11,980 nucleotides of DNA from Brevundimonas sp. (GCA_012270135.1 JAAXIW010000248.1:4117-16096), one strand, 5' to 3'. Positions 1-6,002 are shown, counted from the stretch's first letter. Notes: generated from the sequence alone by a model not told the origin. Program-made: numbers and translations.

Positions 1-69
1 ATCGGCATGCGGCTGTCGAAGCCCATCCGGCTTGGCGCCGCCTTCGATCACCGCGACATCTTCATCTAA
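1..69 (+). pseudogene. gdhZ: NAD-glutamate dehydrogenase, upstream fragment ending at an in-frame TAA
   Basis: Reading from base 1 in frame 1 gives a peptide ending in FDHRDIFI followed by TAA at 67-69. The same frame then continues without shift as PNPFAATSWVERDRMFNLPRSSW. The family normally reads FIDPNPD here, so the stop replaces the first Asp codon and the second Asp has become Phe (TTC). This is therefore the same gene as the open frame starting at 112, interrupted by a nonsense codon and not by a frameshift. The rest of the roughly 1600-residue enzyme lies to the left of the window. A sequencing or assembly error near a contig edge is at least as likely as a true pseudogene. Confidence 0.7.
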
Positions 70-111
70 CCGAACCCGTTCGCGGCGACCAGCTGGGTCG
101 AGCGCGACCGG

Positions 112-1878
112 ATGTTCAACCTGCCGCGCTCGTCGTGGCAGGATTACGATACGTCGAAAATCTCGAAGGGCGGCGGCGTCTTCTCGCGCTCCGCCAAGTC
201 GATCGCCCTGTCGCCCGAGATCAAGGCGGCGCTGAACATCGAGGCGGACGCCCTCGATCCGGCGTCCCTGATGAAGGCCATCCTGCAGGCCCCGGCGGAA
301 CTGCTCTATCTCGGCGGCATCGGCACCTATGTGAAGGCGCCGCACGAGACCGACGCCCAGGTCGGCGACAAGGCCAATGACGCGATCCGCGTCGACGCCG
401 GGGAGCTGCGCGTGGCGGTGGTCGGCGAGGGCGCCAACCTCGGCCTGACCCAGGCCGGGCGGATCGCCTTCGCCCGCAACGGCGGCCGCATCAACACCGA
501 CGCCATCGACAATTCGGCGGGCGTCGATTCCTCGGACCACGAGGTCAACATCAAGATCCTGACCGGGGCGGCCATCGCCTCGGGCGCGCTGAAGGCGGAC
601 AAGCGCAACGCCCTGCTGGCCTCGATGACCGAGGAGGTCGGGCTGAAGGTGCTGGTCCACAACTACGACCAGACCCTGGCCATCAGCCTGCAGGAGGCCG
701 AGGGCGCGGCGGCGCTGGATTCGCAGCAGCGCTTCATGCAGTGGCTCGGCGGCAAGGGTAAGCTGGACCGCAAGGTCGAGGGCCTGCCGGACGATCTCAA
801 ACTGGCCGAGATGAAGGCCGCCGGACTGGCGCTGACCCGGCCCGAACTGGCCGTGCTGACGGCCTATTCGAAGATCGAGCTGTTCGATGACGTGGTCGCC
901 TCGACGGCGCCCGACGATCCGTTCTTCCACCGCACCCTGGTGCGCTACTTCCCCGAGCCGCTGGCGAAGTTCGAGGCCGACATGGAGCGGCACCGGCTGA
1001 AGCGCGAGATCATCTCGACGGTGATGTCGAACGAGATCGTCAACATGTGCGGCCCGACCTTCCCCGAGCGGCTGCGTCTGTCGGCGCAGTGCGACACCTC
1101 GGCCATGGTCATCGCCTTCGAGGCGGCGCGGCAGGTGTTCCGGCTCGACGAGGCCTGGGACCAGGTCTCGGCGCTCGATCTGAAGATCCCGGCGGACGCC
1201 CAGATCGCCCTCTATCGCGAAATCTCGACGGTGCTGCGCCGCCAGACCTTCTGGCTGGCCCGCCGCGCCACGCGGGCCGGGGCGTCGGTCGACGGCCTGA
1301 TCGCCGCCTACCGTCCCGCGGCAGACGCCCTGCGCGCCGCCGGCGGATCGGTGCTGTCGCGGTTCGAACAGGCCGGACTGCAGGCGCGCATCGCCGCCTT
1401 CGCCAACCATGGCGCACCGCCGGCCATGGCCCGGGACTTCGCCATGCTGCGGCCGATGGTGGCCACGGCGGACATCGGCGACCTGGCGCGGGAGGCGGGC
1501 TGGCCCGAACCGGCCATGGCGACCCTGTATCACCAGGTCGGGGCGGCCTTCGATTTCGATCGGCTGCGGGCGGCCGCGGGCGCCGTGCCGTCGGCGGATC
1601 ACTTCGACCGTCTGGCCGTGCGCCGCATGATCGAGGACCTGATGAACGAGCAGCTGGCCCTGACCCGGGCCGTGGCGCGTTCGACCGACGCCTCGGTCGG
1701 GGCCAGCGAACTGTCGGCCGAGAAGGCCGTGGACCGCTGGATCGGACCGCGCCAGGCGACCGTCGAGGGCGTCCGCGCCTCGGTCGACGAGATCGAGGCC
1801 GCGGGCTCGGGCTGGACATTCGCTTATCTGACCAGCGCCAATGCGTGTTTTAGTGTTATCGCTTCGTCGGCAGGCTGA
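112..1878 (+). CDS. gdhZ: NAD-specific glutamate dehydrogenase (180-kDa class), C-terminal part
   Basis: This is the C-terminal 588 residues of the large Bac_GDH family, which oxidatively deaminates glutamate to 2-oxoglutarate and ammonium with NAD in the cytoplasm. Recognisable blocks, numbered from the ATG at 112, are SKGGGVFSRSAKS (18-30), YLGGIGTYVKAP (66-77), the nucleotide-binding VVGEGANLGLTQAGRI (103-118) and NTDAIDNSAGVDSSDHEVN (128-146). The long helical C-terminal region typical of the class follows. The frame is open upstream to the TAA at 67-69, so 112 is only the first available Met. No Shine-Dalgarno sequence precedes it and it is not a natural gene start. In Caulobacter crescentus the orthologue GdhZ also links glutamate catabolism to FtsZ and division; that is family knowledge. 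The last 18 or so codons use TAT, TGT, TTT, AGT and GTT, unlike the rest of the gene. Identity is secure, but whether the gene is intact is not. Confidence 0.9.
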   Translation: MFNLPRSSWQDYDTSKISKGGGVFSRSAKSIALSPEIKAALNIEADALDPASLMKAILQAPAELLYLGGIGTYVKAPHETDAQVGDKANDAIRVDAGELRVAVVGEGANLGLTQAGRIAFARNGGRINTDAIDNSAGVDSSDHEVNIKILTGAAIASGALKADKRNALLASMTEEVGLKVLVHNYDQTLAISLQEAEGAAALDSQQRFMQWLGGKGKLDRKVEGLPDDLKLAEMKAAGLALTRPELAVLTAYSKIELFDDVVASTAPDDPFFHRTLVRYFPEPLAKFEADMERHRLKREIISTVMSNEIVNMCGPTFPERLRLSAQCDTSAMVIAFEAARQVFRLDEAWDQVSALDLKIPADAQIALYREISTVLRRQTFWLARRATRAGASVDGLIAAYRPAADALRAAGGSVLSRFEQAGLQARIAAFANHGAPPAMARDFAMLRPMVATADIGDLAREAGWPEPAMATLYHQVGAAFDFDRLRAAAGAVPSADHFDRLAVRRMIEDLMNEQLALTRAVARSTDASVGASELSAEKAVDRWIGPRQATVEGVRASVDEIEAAGSGWTFAYLTSANACFSVIASSAG

Positions 1879-1924
1879 GGGCGCCCTCCGGGGCGGGCCG
1901 CGATCATCGGCCCTTTGGGACCGT

Positions 1925-1945
1925 CGACCCGGCGCCGCCGGGTCG
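1925..1945 (+). terminator. GC-rich hairpin between gdhZ and uspA
   Basis: A 9-bp perfect stem with a 3-nt loop (CGACCCGGC / GCCGGGTCG) lies 46 bases after the dehydrogenase stop and upstream of the uspA start. No T-run follows, so intrinsic termination is uncertain. It is the only strong hairpin in this 122-bp gap. Confidence 0.35.
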
Positions 1946-1968
1946 CTTCGCGCGGGCGGTCGTGATCT

Positions 1969-1976
1969 GCTAGCGT
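1969..1976 (+). promoter_or_regulatory. possible -10 element of the uspA promoter
   Basis: GCTAGCGT matches the Caulobacter housekeeping -10 consensus GCTAnAwC at its GCTA core. It lies 24 bases before the uspA ATG, leaving room for a short leader that contains the purine-rich GGGAGAGGG (1986-1994) as ribosome binding site. I find no convincing TTGAC-type -35 at the right distance, so this is a weak call. Confidence 0.3.
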
Positions 1977-2000
1977 GCCGGGATTGGGAGAGGGCCGCCG

Positions 2001-2465
2001 ATGCCGCGGAAGTTTCTGGTCGTCGTGGACGACAGTCCGGAGTTCGAGGCGGCGCTGCTCTATGCGGCGCGGCGGGCGCGCTCGACCGGCGGGCGGGTGG
2101 TCATGCTGCGCATCATCTCGCCGGCGGCGTCGGACGCCCACTGGGCGGGGGTGCGCGAGGATATCGAGCGCCAGACCCGCGCCGAGGCCGAGGCGACCCT
2201 GAACAAATGGGCGGCGGAAGCCGCCGAACGCTCCGGATCGACCCCCATGCTGCTGATCGAGCGGGGCGAGCCGCAGGGCTGCATCCGCAAGGTCGTCGGC
2301 GAGGACCCCGACATCAAGATCCTCGTGCTGGCGGCGGGCTCCACCGCGCCGGGTCCGCTGGTCGCGGCGGTGGTCAAACAGGGCGCGGCCTTCACCGGCC
2401 GCAAGCTGCCGGTGACCATCGTGCCGGGGGAGCTGACGGACAAGGAAGTCGAGGACCTGGCGTGA
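2001..2465 (+). CDS. universal stress protein, UspA family
   Basis: A 154-residue single-domain universal stress protein, a cytoplasmic nucleotide-binding-fold protein. The N-terminus KFLVVVDDSPEFEAALLYAARRA has the first beta strand ending in the conserved Asp (D10) and the following helix. ILVLAAGSTAPGP (107-119) and the terminal strand KLPVTIVPG (135-143) correspond to the phosphate-binding end of the fold. The G-2x-G-9x-G(S/T) ATP motif is degenerate, so ATP binding is uncertain. The ATG is supported by GGGAGAGGG (1986-1994) six bases upstream. The next gene is nfuA; a uspA-nfuA pair is common in alphaproteobacteria. Length is normal for the family, and the specific stress or partner is not visible from sequence. 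Confidence 0.88.
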   Translation: MPRKFLVVVDDSPEFEAALLYAARRARSTGGRVVMLRIISPAASDAHWAGVREDIERQTRAEAEATLNKWAAEAAERSGSTPMLLIERGEPQGCIRKVVGEDPDIKILVLAAGSTAPGPLVAAVVKQGAAFTGRKLPVTIVPGELTDKEVEDLA

Positions 2466-2496
2466 CGCCAGGAGGGCGCTAACGCTCGCGCCGCGG

Positions 2497-2515
2497 GCGC
2501 TCGCTGCTTGAGCGC
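2497..2515 (+). repeat. hairpin 5' of the REP-like element
   Basis: GCGCTC (2497-2502) pairs with GAGCGC (2510-2515) across a 7-nt loop. It stands directly upstream of the double hairpin at 2525-2561, giving three stem-loops in about 65 bases between uspA and nfuA. Alone it would be unremarkable in GC-rich DNA. Confidence 0.35.
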
Positions 2516-2524
2516 GCCCCCTCC

Positions 2525-2561
2525 ACCGCCTTCGGCGGTCCCCCTCCCCCGATGGGGGAGG
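2525..2561. repeat. REP-like double palindrome between uspA and nfuA
   Basis: Two adjacent perfect stems are present: ACCGCC-TTC-GGCGGT (2525-2539), then CCTCCCCC-GAT-GGGGGAGG (2543-2561), in a C-rich context starting about 2516. This composition, a short GCGG-type palindrome followed by a long C-run/G-run hairpin and GGAAT, is a pattern I recall from dispersed intergenic repeats in Caulobacteraceae genomes. Only one copy lies in this window, so repetitiveness is not shown here. Two stable hairpins in a row could also attenuate or end transcription from uspA. The element contains an ATG (2552) in frame with nfuA that should not be taken as its start. Confidence 0.6.
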
Positions 2562-2617
2562 AATGGTGCGGCGACCGGGGCCTTGATCGGACCGCTTCGC
2601 GGGCGCATCTGAGCGGC

Positions 2618-3175
2618 ATGTTCATCCAGACCGAACCGACGCCCAATCCGAACGTGCTCAAATTCCTGCCGGGGCGGGAGGTGTCGGCCGAGCCGCGCGA
2701 GTTCCGCACCATCGACGAGGCGGCGGCGTCGCCTCTGGCCGAAGGGCTGTTCCAGCTCGAGGGGGTGGCCGGCGTCTTCTACGGGGCCGACTACATCTCG
2801 GTGACGCGCGATCCGGCCGGCCTCGACTGGCCGCAGATGAAGGCGCCCATCCTGGCGGCGCTCATTGATCAAGTCGTCTCGGGCGCGCCTCCGCGTCGCG
2901 CCGGGACGTTCGACAGCGCCGGTCCGGAGGGCGAGGACAGCGAGATCGTGGCCGAGATCAAACAGCTGCTGGACAGCCGCATCCGCCCGGCGGTGGCCCA
3001 GGACGGCGGCGACATCCTGTTCGACTCCTTCGACCTGGAGACCGGGGTGCTGAGCCTGCGCATGCGCGGCGCCTGCGCCGGCTGCCCGTCGTCGTCGGCG
3101 ACGCTGAAGGCCGGGGTCGAGCAGATGATGAAACACTATGTGCCGGAAGTGACCCGGGTCGAGCAGGTGATCTAG
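2618..3175 (+). CDS. nfuA: NfuA/NifU-family Fe-S cluster carrier protein
   Basis: A 185-residue protein with an N-terminal Nfu_N domain (about 1-88, starting MFIQTEPTPNPNVLKFLPG) and a C-terminal NifU-like scaffold domain (about 106-180). The C-terminal domain carries C153-A-G-C156 in RGACAGCPSSSATL, the two cysteines that bind an Fe-S cluster, normally a bridging 4Fe-4S in a dimer. Such proteins deliver clusters from the SUF machinery to client enzymes; MiaB, encoded downstream, is a typical 4Fe-4S client. The start at 2618 is chosen because MFIQTE.TPNP is the conserved family N-terminus. An in-frame ATG at 2552 lies inside a REP-like repeat and would add 22 unrelated residues. No good Shine-Dalgarno sequence precedes 2618. 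Confidence 0.93.
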   Translation: MFIQTEPTPNPNVLKFLPGREVSAEPREFRTIDEAAASPLAEGLFQLEGVAGVFYGADYISVTRDPAGLDWPQMKAPILAALIDQVVSGAPPRRAGTFDSAGPEGEDSEIVAEIKQLLDSRIRPAVAQDGGDILFDSFDLETGVLSLRMRGACAGCPSSSATLKAGVEQMMKHYVPEVTRVEQVI

Positions 3176-3209
3176 GCGGGCGCGATCGCTCGCCGCGCGG
3201 CGGCTCCCT

Positions 3210-3236
3210 GCTAGAGCGCGGCTGAAACAAATCCGT
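3210..3236 (+). promoter_or_regulatory. candidate -10 and operator upstream of the first XRE gene
   Basis: GCTAGAGC (3210-3217) matches the Caulobacter -10 consensus GCTAnAwC at seven of eight positions, but no TTGAC -35 is evident. Directly after it, TGAAACAAATCCGT (3223-3236) matches 13 of 14 bases of a sequence at 3859-3872 in front of the next XRE gene. It ends 37 bases before the ATG, against 41 there. A 6-bp inverted repeat, CCGTCC (3233-3238) and GGACGG (3246-3251), overlaps its right end. I infer a regulator binding site near the transcription start. Confidence 0.45.
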
Positions 3237-3273
3237 CCTCGCTTCGGACGGCGGAACCCGTCATCATCGCCCC

Positions 3274-3843
3274 ATGCCCCGGTTCGAGAGCGACAGCGAC
3301 GCCCGGCGCCTCGGCGAGGCGCTCGCCGCCCTGCGCCGTGACGCGAACCTCAGCCAGGCCGAGGCGGGCGAGCGGGTCGGAATGACCAGCCAGGGCTGGG
3401 GCCTCTATGAGTCCGGCAAGCGGCCCGGCCTGTTCCGGCCCGATGTGCAGCGCCGACTGACCGCGGCCCTCGGCGCCTCGCCCGAGGCCCTGGCGCTGAA
3501 GCTGGGCGCGCCGCCGGCTTCGCGGGCCGAACCCGCCGCGTCCGGCGTGGAGAACCGGGGGCGCGTGTTCGCCGGTCCCCCGACGCGGCGGCTGCAGCTG
3601 TCCACCGACGACCTGGCGCCGTGGGCCGCCTCGGGCGTGGTGCTGGAGTACGAGCCGGGGCGCTGGCCGCGCCGGGGTCAGGGCTGCGTTATCGAGATGG
3701 CCGACGGCGAACTGAGGGTGCGGCTGTACGAAACCGGCGACGCCGACGCCGTTGTGGTGCGCGGCGTGGCGGGCGGCGAGGAGAGGATCGAACGGTCGGC
3801 GACGCGGCAGGTCTCGGCGGTCACGGCCCGGCTGGATGTCTAG
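3274..3843 (+). CDS. XRE-family regulator with a degenerate S24/LexA-like C-terminal domain
   Basis: A 189-residue predicted DNA-binding protein. Residues 12-69 form a Cro/CI-type helix-turn-helix (LGEALAALRRDANLSQAEAGERVG, then TSQGWGLYESGKRPG). After a linker rich in Ala, Pro and Arg (78-104), residues 105-189 look like the beta-barrel of phage-repressor/LexA (S24) proteins: VVLEYEPGRWPRRGQGCVIE followed by DGELRVRLYE. The protein has only two lysines (K49, K76), both in the N-terminal half, so the Ser-Lys dyad needed for self-cleavage is absent; it is unlikely to respond to DNA damage the way LexA does. It sits with a second XRE gene between nfuA and tsaB, and both share an upstream 14-mer. 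HTH assignment is firm, the S24-like assignment is by eye, and the targets are unknown. Confidence 0.82.
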   Translation: MPRFESDSDARRLGEALAALRRDANLSQAEAGERVGMTSQGWGLYESGKRPGLFRPDVQRRLTAALGASPEALALKLGAPPASRAEPAASGVENRGRVFAGPPTRRLQLSTDDLAPWAASGVVLEYEPGRWPRRGQGCVIEMADGELRVRLYETGDADAVVVRGVAGGEERIERSATRQVSAVTARLDV

Positions 3844-3845
3844 AT

Positions 3846-3875
3846 GAAACGAAATGGTTGCAACAAATCCGTTTC
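3846..3875. promoter_or_regulatory. 30-bp imperfect dyad operator upstream of the second XRE gene
   Basis: The element is centred on the perfect 8-mer GTTGCAAC (3857-3864) and flanked by GAAACG (3846-3851) and CGTTTC (3870-3875). By hand, 24 of 30 positions are symmetric. It is AT-rich compared with its surroundings, lies 38 bases before the ATG at 3914, and directly follows a -10-like TCTAGATG (3839-3846). This is the expected geometry for an autorepressor operator. Its right half, TGCAACAAATCCGT, recurs with one mismatch before the first XRE gene. Confidence 0.55.
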
Positions 3876-3913
3876 CATGAAACTGTTCTGTCGGGAGCAG
3901 AGGGAGCGGAGCC

Positions 3914-4303
3914 ATGGCCAGGGTCGGAGAACCGGAGAAGGTCGACGCCTTCGTGGGCGCGCGGATCAGCCTGCGCCGTTCGGCGCTCGGCCTGTCGCAG
4001 ACGGCGCTGGCGCAGCAGATCGGGATCAGCTTCCAACAGGTGCAGAAATACGAGACGGGGCAGAACCGCATCTCGGCCTCGCGCCTGCACCGGGTGGCGA
4101 CGGTGCTGGCCACCTCGGTCGAGGCCTTCTTTCCGCCGGTCGAGACCGCGCGCGAGGCGCCGGACAGCGGCTGGGAGACGCTGGGGACCATCGCCGCCAC
4201 GCCGGACGGGCGGGCCGTGGCGGCGGCCTGGCCGCTGATCGAGGATCGCGAGGTGCGCAGGGCGCTGGCGCGGGTGGCGAAGGCGCTGGCCCGGCGGGAC
4301 TGA
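3914..4303 (+). CDS. XRE-family regulator, PraR/PhrR-like
   Basis: A 129-residue regulator with an N-terminal helix-turn-helix (about 13-70): VGARISLRRSALGLSQTALAQ, recognition region SFQQVQKYETGQ (39-50) and NRISASRL (51-58). This signature belongs to the alphaproteobacterial PraR/PhrR group. The C-terminal segment AAWPLIEDREVRRALARVAKALA resembles the short helical tail of that group, probably for dimerisation. The start is supported by the purine-rich AGAGGGAGCGGA just upstream. It is a paralogue of the regulator at 10573-10989 (about 30 identities over the 68-residue HTH region by my hand alignment). tsaB follows after 25 bases, so they may be co-transcribed. A dyad at 3846-3875 suggests autoregulation. 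Targets are unknown. Confidence 0.88.
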   Translation: MARVGEPEKVDAFVGARISLRRSALGLSQTALAQQIGISFQQVQKYETGQNRISASRLHRVATVLATSVEAFFPPVETAREAPDSGWETLGTIAATPDGRAVAAAWPLIEDREVRRALARVAKALARRD

Positions 4304-4328
4304 GCGCCCGTTTGACCGGGACGGCGTC

Positions 4329-5000
4329 GTGAGGGTGCTGGTCATCGATACGGCGCTGGGGCTGTGCGGCGCCGGGGTGTTCGAGGTCGAGGCCGGTCTG
4401 GCGCGGCCTCTGGGCGTACGCTCGGAAGCCATGGTGAAGGGGCACCAGGAGCGGCTGGCGGGCATGGCGCGCGACGCCGTGGCCGAAGCCGGAGGGTTCG
4501 CCGGGATCGACCGGATCGGCGTCACGGTCGGGCCGGGGTCGTTCACCGGCCTGCGGGTCGGGATGGCCTTCGCACAGGGGCTGGGCGCGGCGCTCGGCGT
4601 GCCGGTGGTCGGGGTGTCGACCCTCGACGCCCTGGCGGCCTCGGTGGAGGGCTACGGGCCGGCGGCGGCCCTGATCGATGCGCGGCGGGGACAGGTCTAC
4701 GCCCGCTTCTGGCGGGACGGCGAGGCGCAGGGACCGGCCGGAGCCCTGTCGATCGAGGACGCGACGGCGCGGGTGCGGGCGCTCGGGCCCGGGGTCCGGC
4801 TGGCCGGTTCGGGAGCGGGGCTGGTCGCGGAGGGCGCGGCGGCGTCGGGGCTCGACGGTCCGGCGCCCGAGGCTCTGGCGCGGCTGACGGCGGCGGCCGC
4901 CCCGGCGGCGAACCCGCCCCGGCCGCTCTATCTGCGCGCGCCCGACGCCACCCCGCCCAGCCGCCTGCCGGGGCAGCCGCGGCCGGTCCCGCCGGCATGA
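4329..5000 (+). CDS. tsaB: TsaB, t6A tRNA modification complex subunit
   Basis: A 223-residue member of the ASKHA-fold TsaB/YeaZ family. With TsaD and TsaE it transfers threonylcarbamoyl from threonylcarbamoyl-AMP to A37 of ANN-decoding tRNAs in the cytoplasm. Evidence is the N-terminal VLVIDTALGLCGAGVFE strand-turn and the family hallmark VGPGSFTGLRVGMAFAQGL (67-85), followed by VPVVGVSTLDALA. TsaB lacks its own catalytic metal site and acts as scaffold for TsaD. The start is GTG at 4329, 25 bases after the XRE stop; no earlier in-frame Met fits the family N-terminus. The last 25 residues are Pro-rich and probably disordered. The stop overlaps the start of rimI (ATGA, 4997-5000), so the two are translationally coupled, a common arrangement. 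Confidence 0.94.
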   Translation: MRVLVIDTALGLCGAGVFEVEAGLARPLGVRSEAMVKGHQERLAGMARDAVAEAGGFAGIDRIGVTVGPGSFTGLRVGMAFAQGLGAALGVPVVGVSTLDALAASVEGYGPAAALIDARRGQVYARFWRDGEAQGPAGALSIEDATARVRALGPGVRLAGSGAGLVAEGAAASGLDGPAPEALARLTAAAAPAANPPRPLYLRAPDATPPSRLPGQPRPVPPA

Positions 5001-5458
5001 CCGGGGGCGGCCCGGAGCCGGCGGCGGACCGCGCGGCGCGACTGGCCGCGATCCACGTCGAGGCCTTCGCCGGGCCCGGTGAGGCGGCGTGGAGCGAATC
5101 CGCCTTCGCGGACCTGTTGACCCAACCGGGCGTCTTCGCCCTCGACAGCGCCGACGGCTTCATCCTGATGCGGGCCGTGGCCGACGAGGCGGAGATCCTG
5201 ACCCTGGCGGTGCGGCCGGCGGCAAGGCGGGCCGGGCAGGGGACGCGGCTGGTCGGCGAGGGCGTGCTGGCGGCGGCGGCGCGCGGGGCCGCCCGGGTCT
5301 TCCTCGAGGTGGCCGACGACAACGCGGCGGCGCGGGCGCTCTACGCCAGGGCGGGCTTCGCGGAAGCCGGCCGGCGGCCGGGATATTACGCAGGGGTCGA
5401 CGGAGCGCGGCGCGACGCCCTGCTACTGGTTCTCAACCTTACGGCGGCGCTTCCCTAG
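4997..5458 (+). CDS. rimI: RimI-like GNAT N-acetyltransferase
   Basis: A 153-residue GNAT protein. The acetyl-CoA binding motif A is LTLAVRPAARRAGQGTRLV (69-85, with R77-x-x-G80-x-G82). Motif B follows as FLEVADDNAAARALYARAGF (102-121), with E104, N109 and Y116 in the positions typical of RimI. The family acetylates the N-terminal amine of ribosomal protein S18, and adjacency to tsaB is a strong RimI marker. The start at 4997 is chosen because it forms an ATGA overlap with tsaB and gives the family length. The frame is open far upstream, but that part is the alternative frame of tsaB. The exact substrate is not readable from sequence. Confidence 0.9.
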   Translation: MTGGGPEPAADRAARLAAIHVEAFAGPGEAAWSESAFADLLTQPGVFALDSADGFILMRAVADEAEILTLAVRPAARRAGQGTRLVGEGVLAAAARGAARVFLEVADDNAAARALYARAGFAEAGRRPGYYAGVDGARRDALLLVLNLTAALP

Positions 5459-5461
5459 TCC

Positions 5462-5486
5462 GGCGGGGCGGCCTATTCTCCCCGCC
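5462..5486 (+). promoter_or_regulatory. hairpin abutting the fur start codon
   Basis: GGCGGGG (5462-5468) pairs perfectly with CCCCGCC (5480-5486) across an 11-nt loop, ending one base before the fur ATG. No separate Shine-Dalgarno sequence exists in the 29-base rimI-fur gap, so a structure here could limit initiation or serve coupled termination-reinitiation from rimI. CCTATTCT in the loop loosely resembles a -10 element. GC-rich chance pairing is a real alternative. Confidence 0.3.
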
Positions 5487-5487
5487 C

Positions 5488-5958
5488 ATGGACCGGATCG
5501 AGAAACTCTGCGCCGAGCGCGGCATGCGCATGACCGAGCAGCGGCGGGTCATCGCCCGGGTGCTGTCGAGCGCCGAGGACCACCCCGACGTCGAGGAGCT
5601 GTACCGCCGCGCCTCGTCGATCGATCCGCACATCTCGATCGCCACCGTCTACCGCACCGTCCGCCTGTTCGAGGAGGCGGGGGTCGTCGAGAAGCACGAC
5701 TTCGGCGATGGCCGGTCTCGCTACGAGGAGGCAGGGGACGACCATCACGACCACCTGATCGACACGCGCTCGGGCGAGGTGATCGAATTCTTCGACGCCG
5801 AGATCGAGCGGCTCAAGACCGAGATCGCCGAGCGGCTGGGCTTCGAACTGATCGGCCACAAGCTTGAGCTCTACGGCAAGCCGATCGAGGGGGCCGAACC
5901 GTCCGGCCGCGAGGGCCTGATCTTCAAGCGCCACGCGACCCGCGAAGACGCGGGCTGA
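5488..5958 (+). CDS. fur: ferric uptake regulator Fur
   Basis: A 156-residue metal-dependent repressor. The N-terminal winged helix (about 1-83) includes RMTEQRRVIARVL and the recognition helix HISIATVYRTVRLFEEAGVV. The C-terminal dimerisation domain includes DDHHDHLID and GEVIEF. All eight classical ligands fall at the expected numbering: H32, E80, H89, E100 for one site and H86, D88, E107, H124 for the regulatory site. This favours a true Fur over the rhizobial manganese-responsive Mur. The CxxC pair of E. coli Fur is replaced by IDTRS, so there is no structural Cys4 zinc site. The start at 5488 gives the conserved length; the upstream open frame overlaps rimI in another frame. The C. crescentus orthologue represses iron uptake and activates some Fe-S protein genes. 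Confidence 0.93.
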   Translation: MDRIEKLCAERGMRMTEQRRVIARVLSSAEDHPDVEELYRRASSIDPHISIATVYRTVRLFEEAGVVEKHDFGDGRSRYEEAGDDHHDHLIDTRSGEVIEFFDAEIERLKTEIAERLGFELIGHKLELYGKPIEGAEPSGREGLIFKRHATREDAG

Positions 5959-5988
5959 TCCGCCACGTAGCGCGCCGCGCGCCGCCGC

Positions 5989-5996
5989 TCTAAAAG
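5989..5996 (+). promoter_or_regulatory. possible -10 of a leaderless miaB promoter
   Basis: TCTAAAAG ends six bases before the miaB ATG at 6003 and matches GCTAnAwC at six of eight positions. The spacing is the same as for coaBC (GCTAGATC, six bases, ATG). No Shine-Dalgarno sequence precedes miaB. There is no good -35, so confidence is low; cotranscription from fur (44-base gap) is the alternative. Confidence 0.3.
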
Positions 5997-6002
5997 ACCC
6001 GG

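Noticed and set aside
1109..1819. Minus-strand open frame opposite glutamate dehydrogenase.
   Set aside because: Almost entirely Arg, Pro and Ser; not a credible protein.
2552..2617. In-frame upstream ATG that would extend nfuA by 22 residues.
   Set aside because: It lies inside the REP-like hairpin, and the family N-terminus MFIQTE.TPNP begins at 2618.
2060..3136. Minus-strand open frame spanning uspA and nfuA and the gap between them.
   Set aside because: It runs across two well-supported genes and a hairpin cluster, with biased composition and no motif.
4364..4996. Upstream extension of the rimI frame through tsaB.
   Set aside because: It is the alternative frame of tsaB with Arg/Gly-rich composition, and rimI begins properly at the ATGA overlap.
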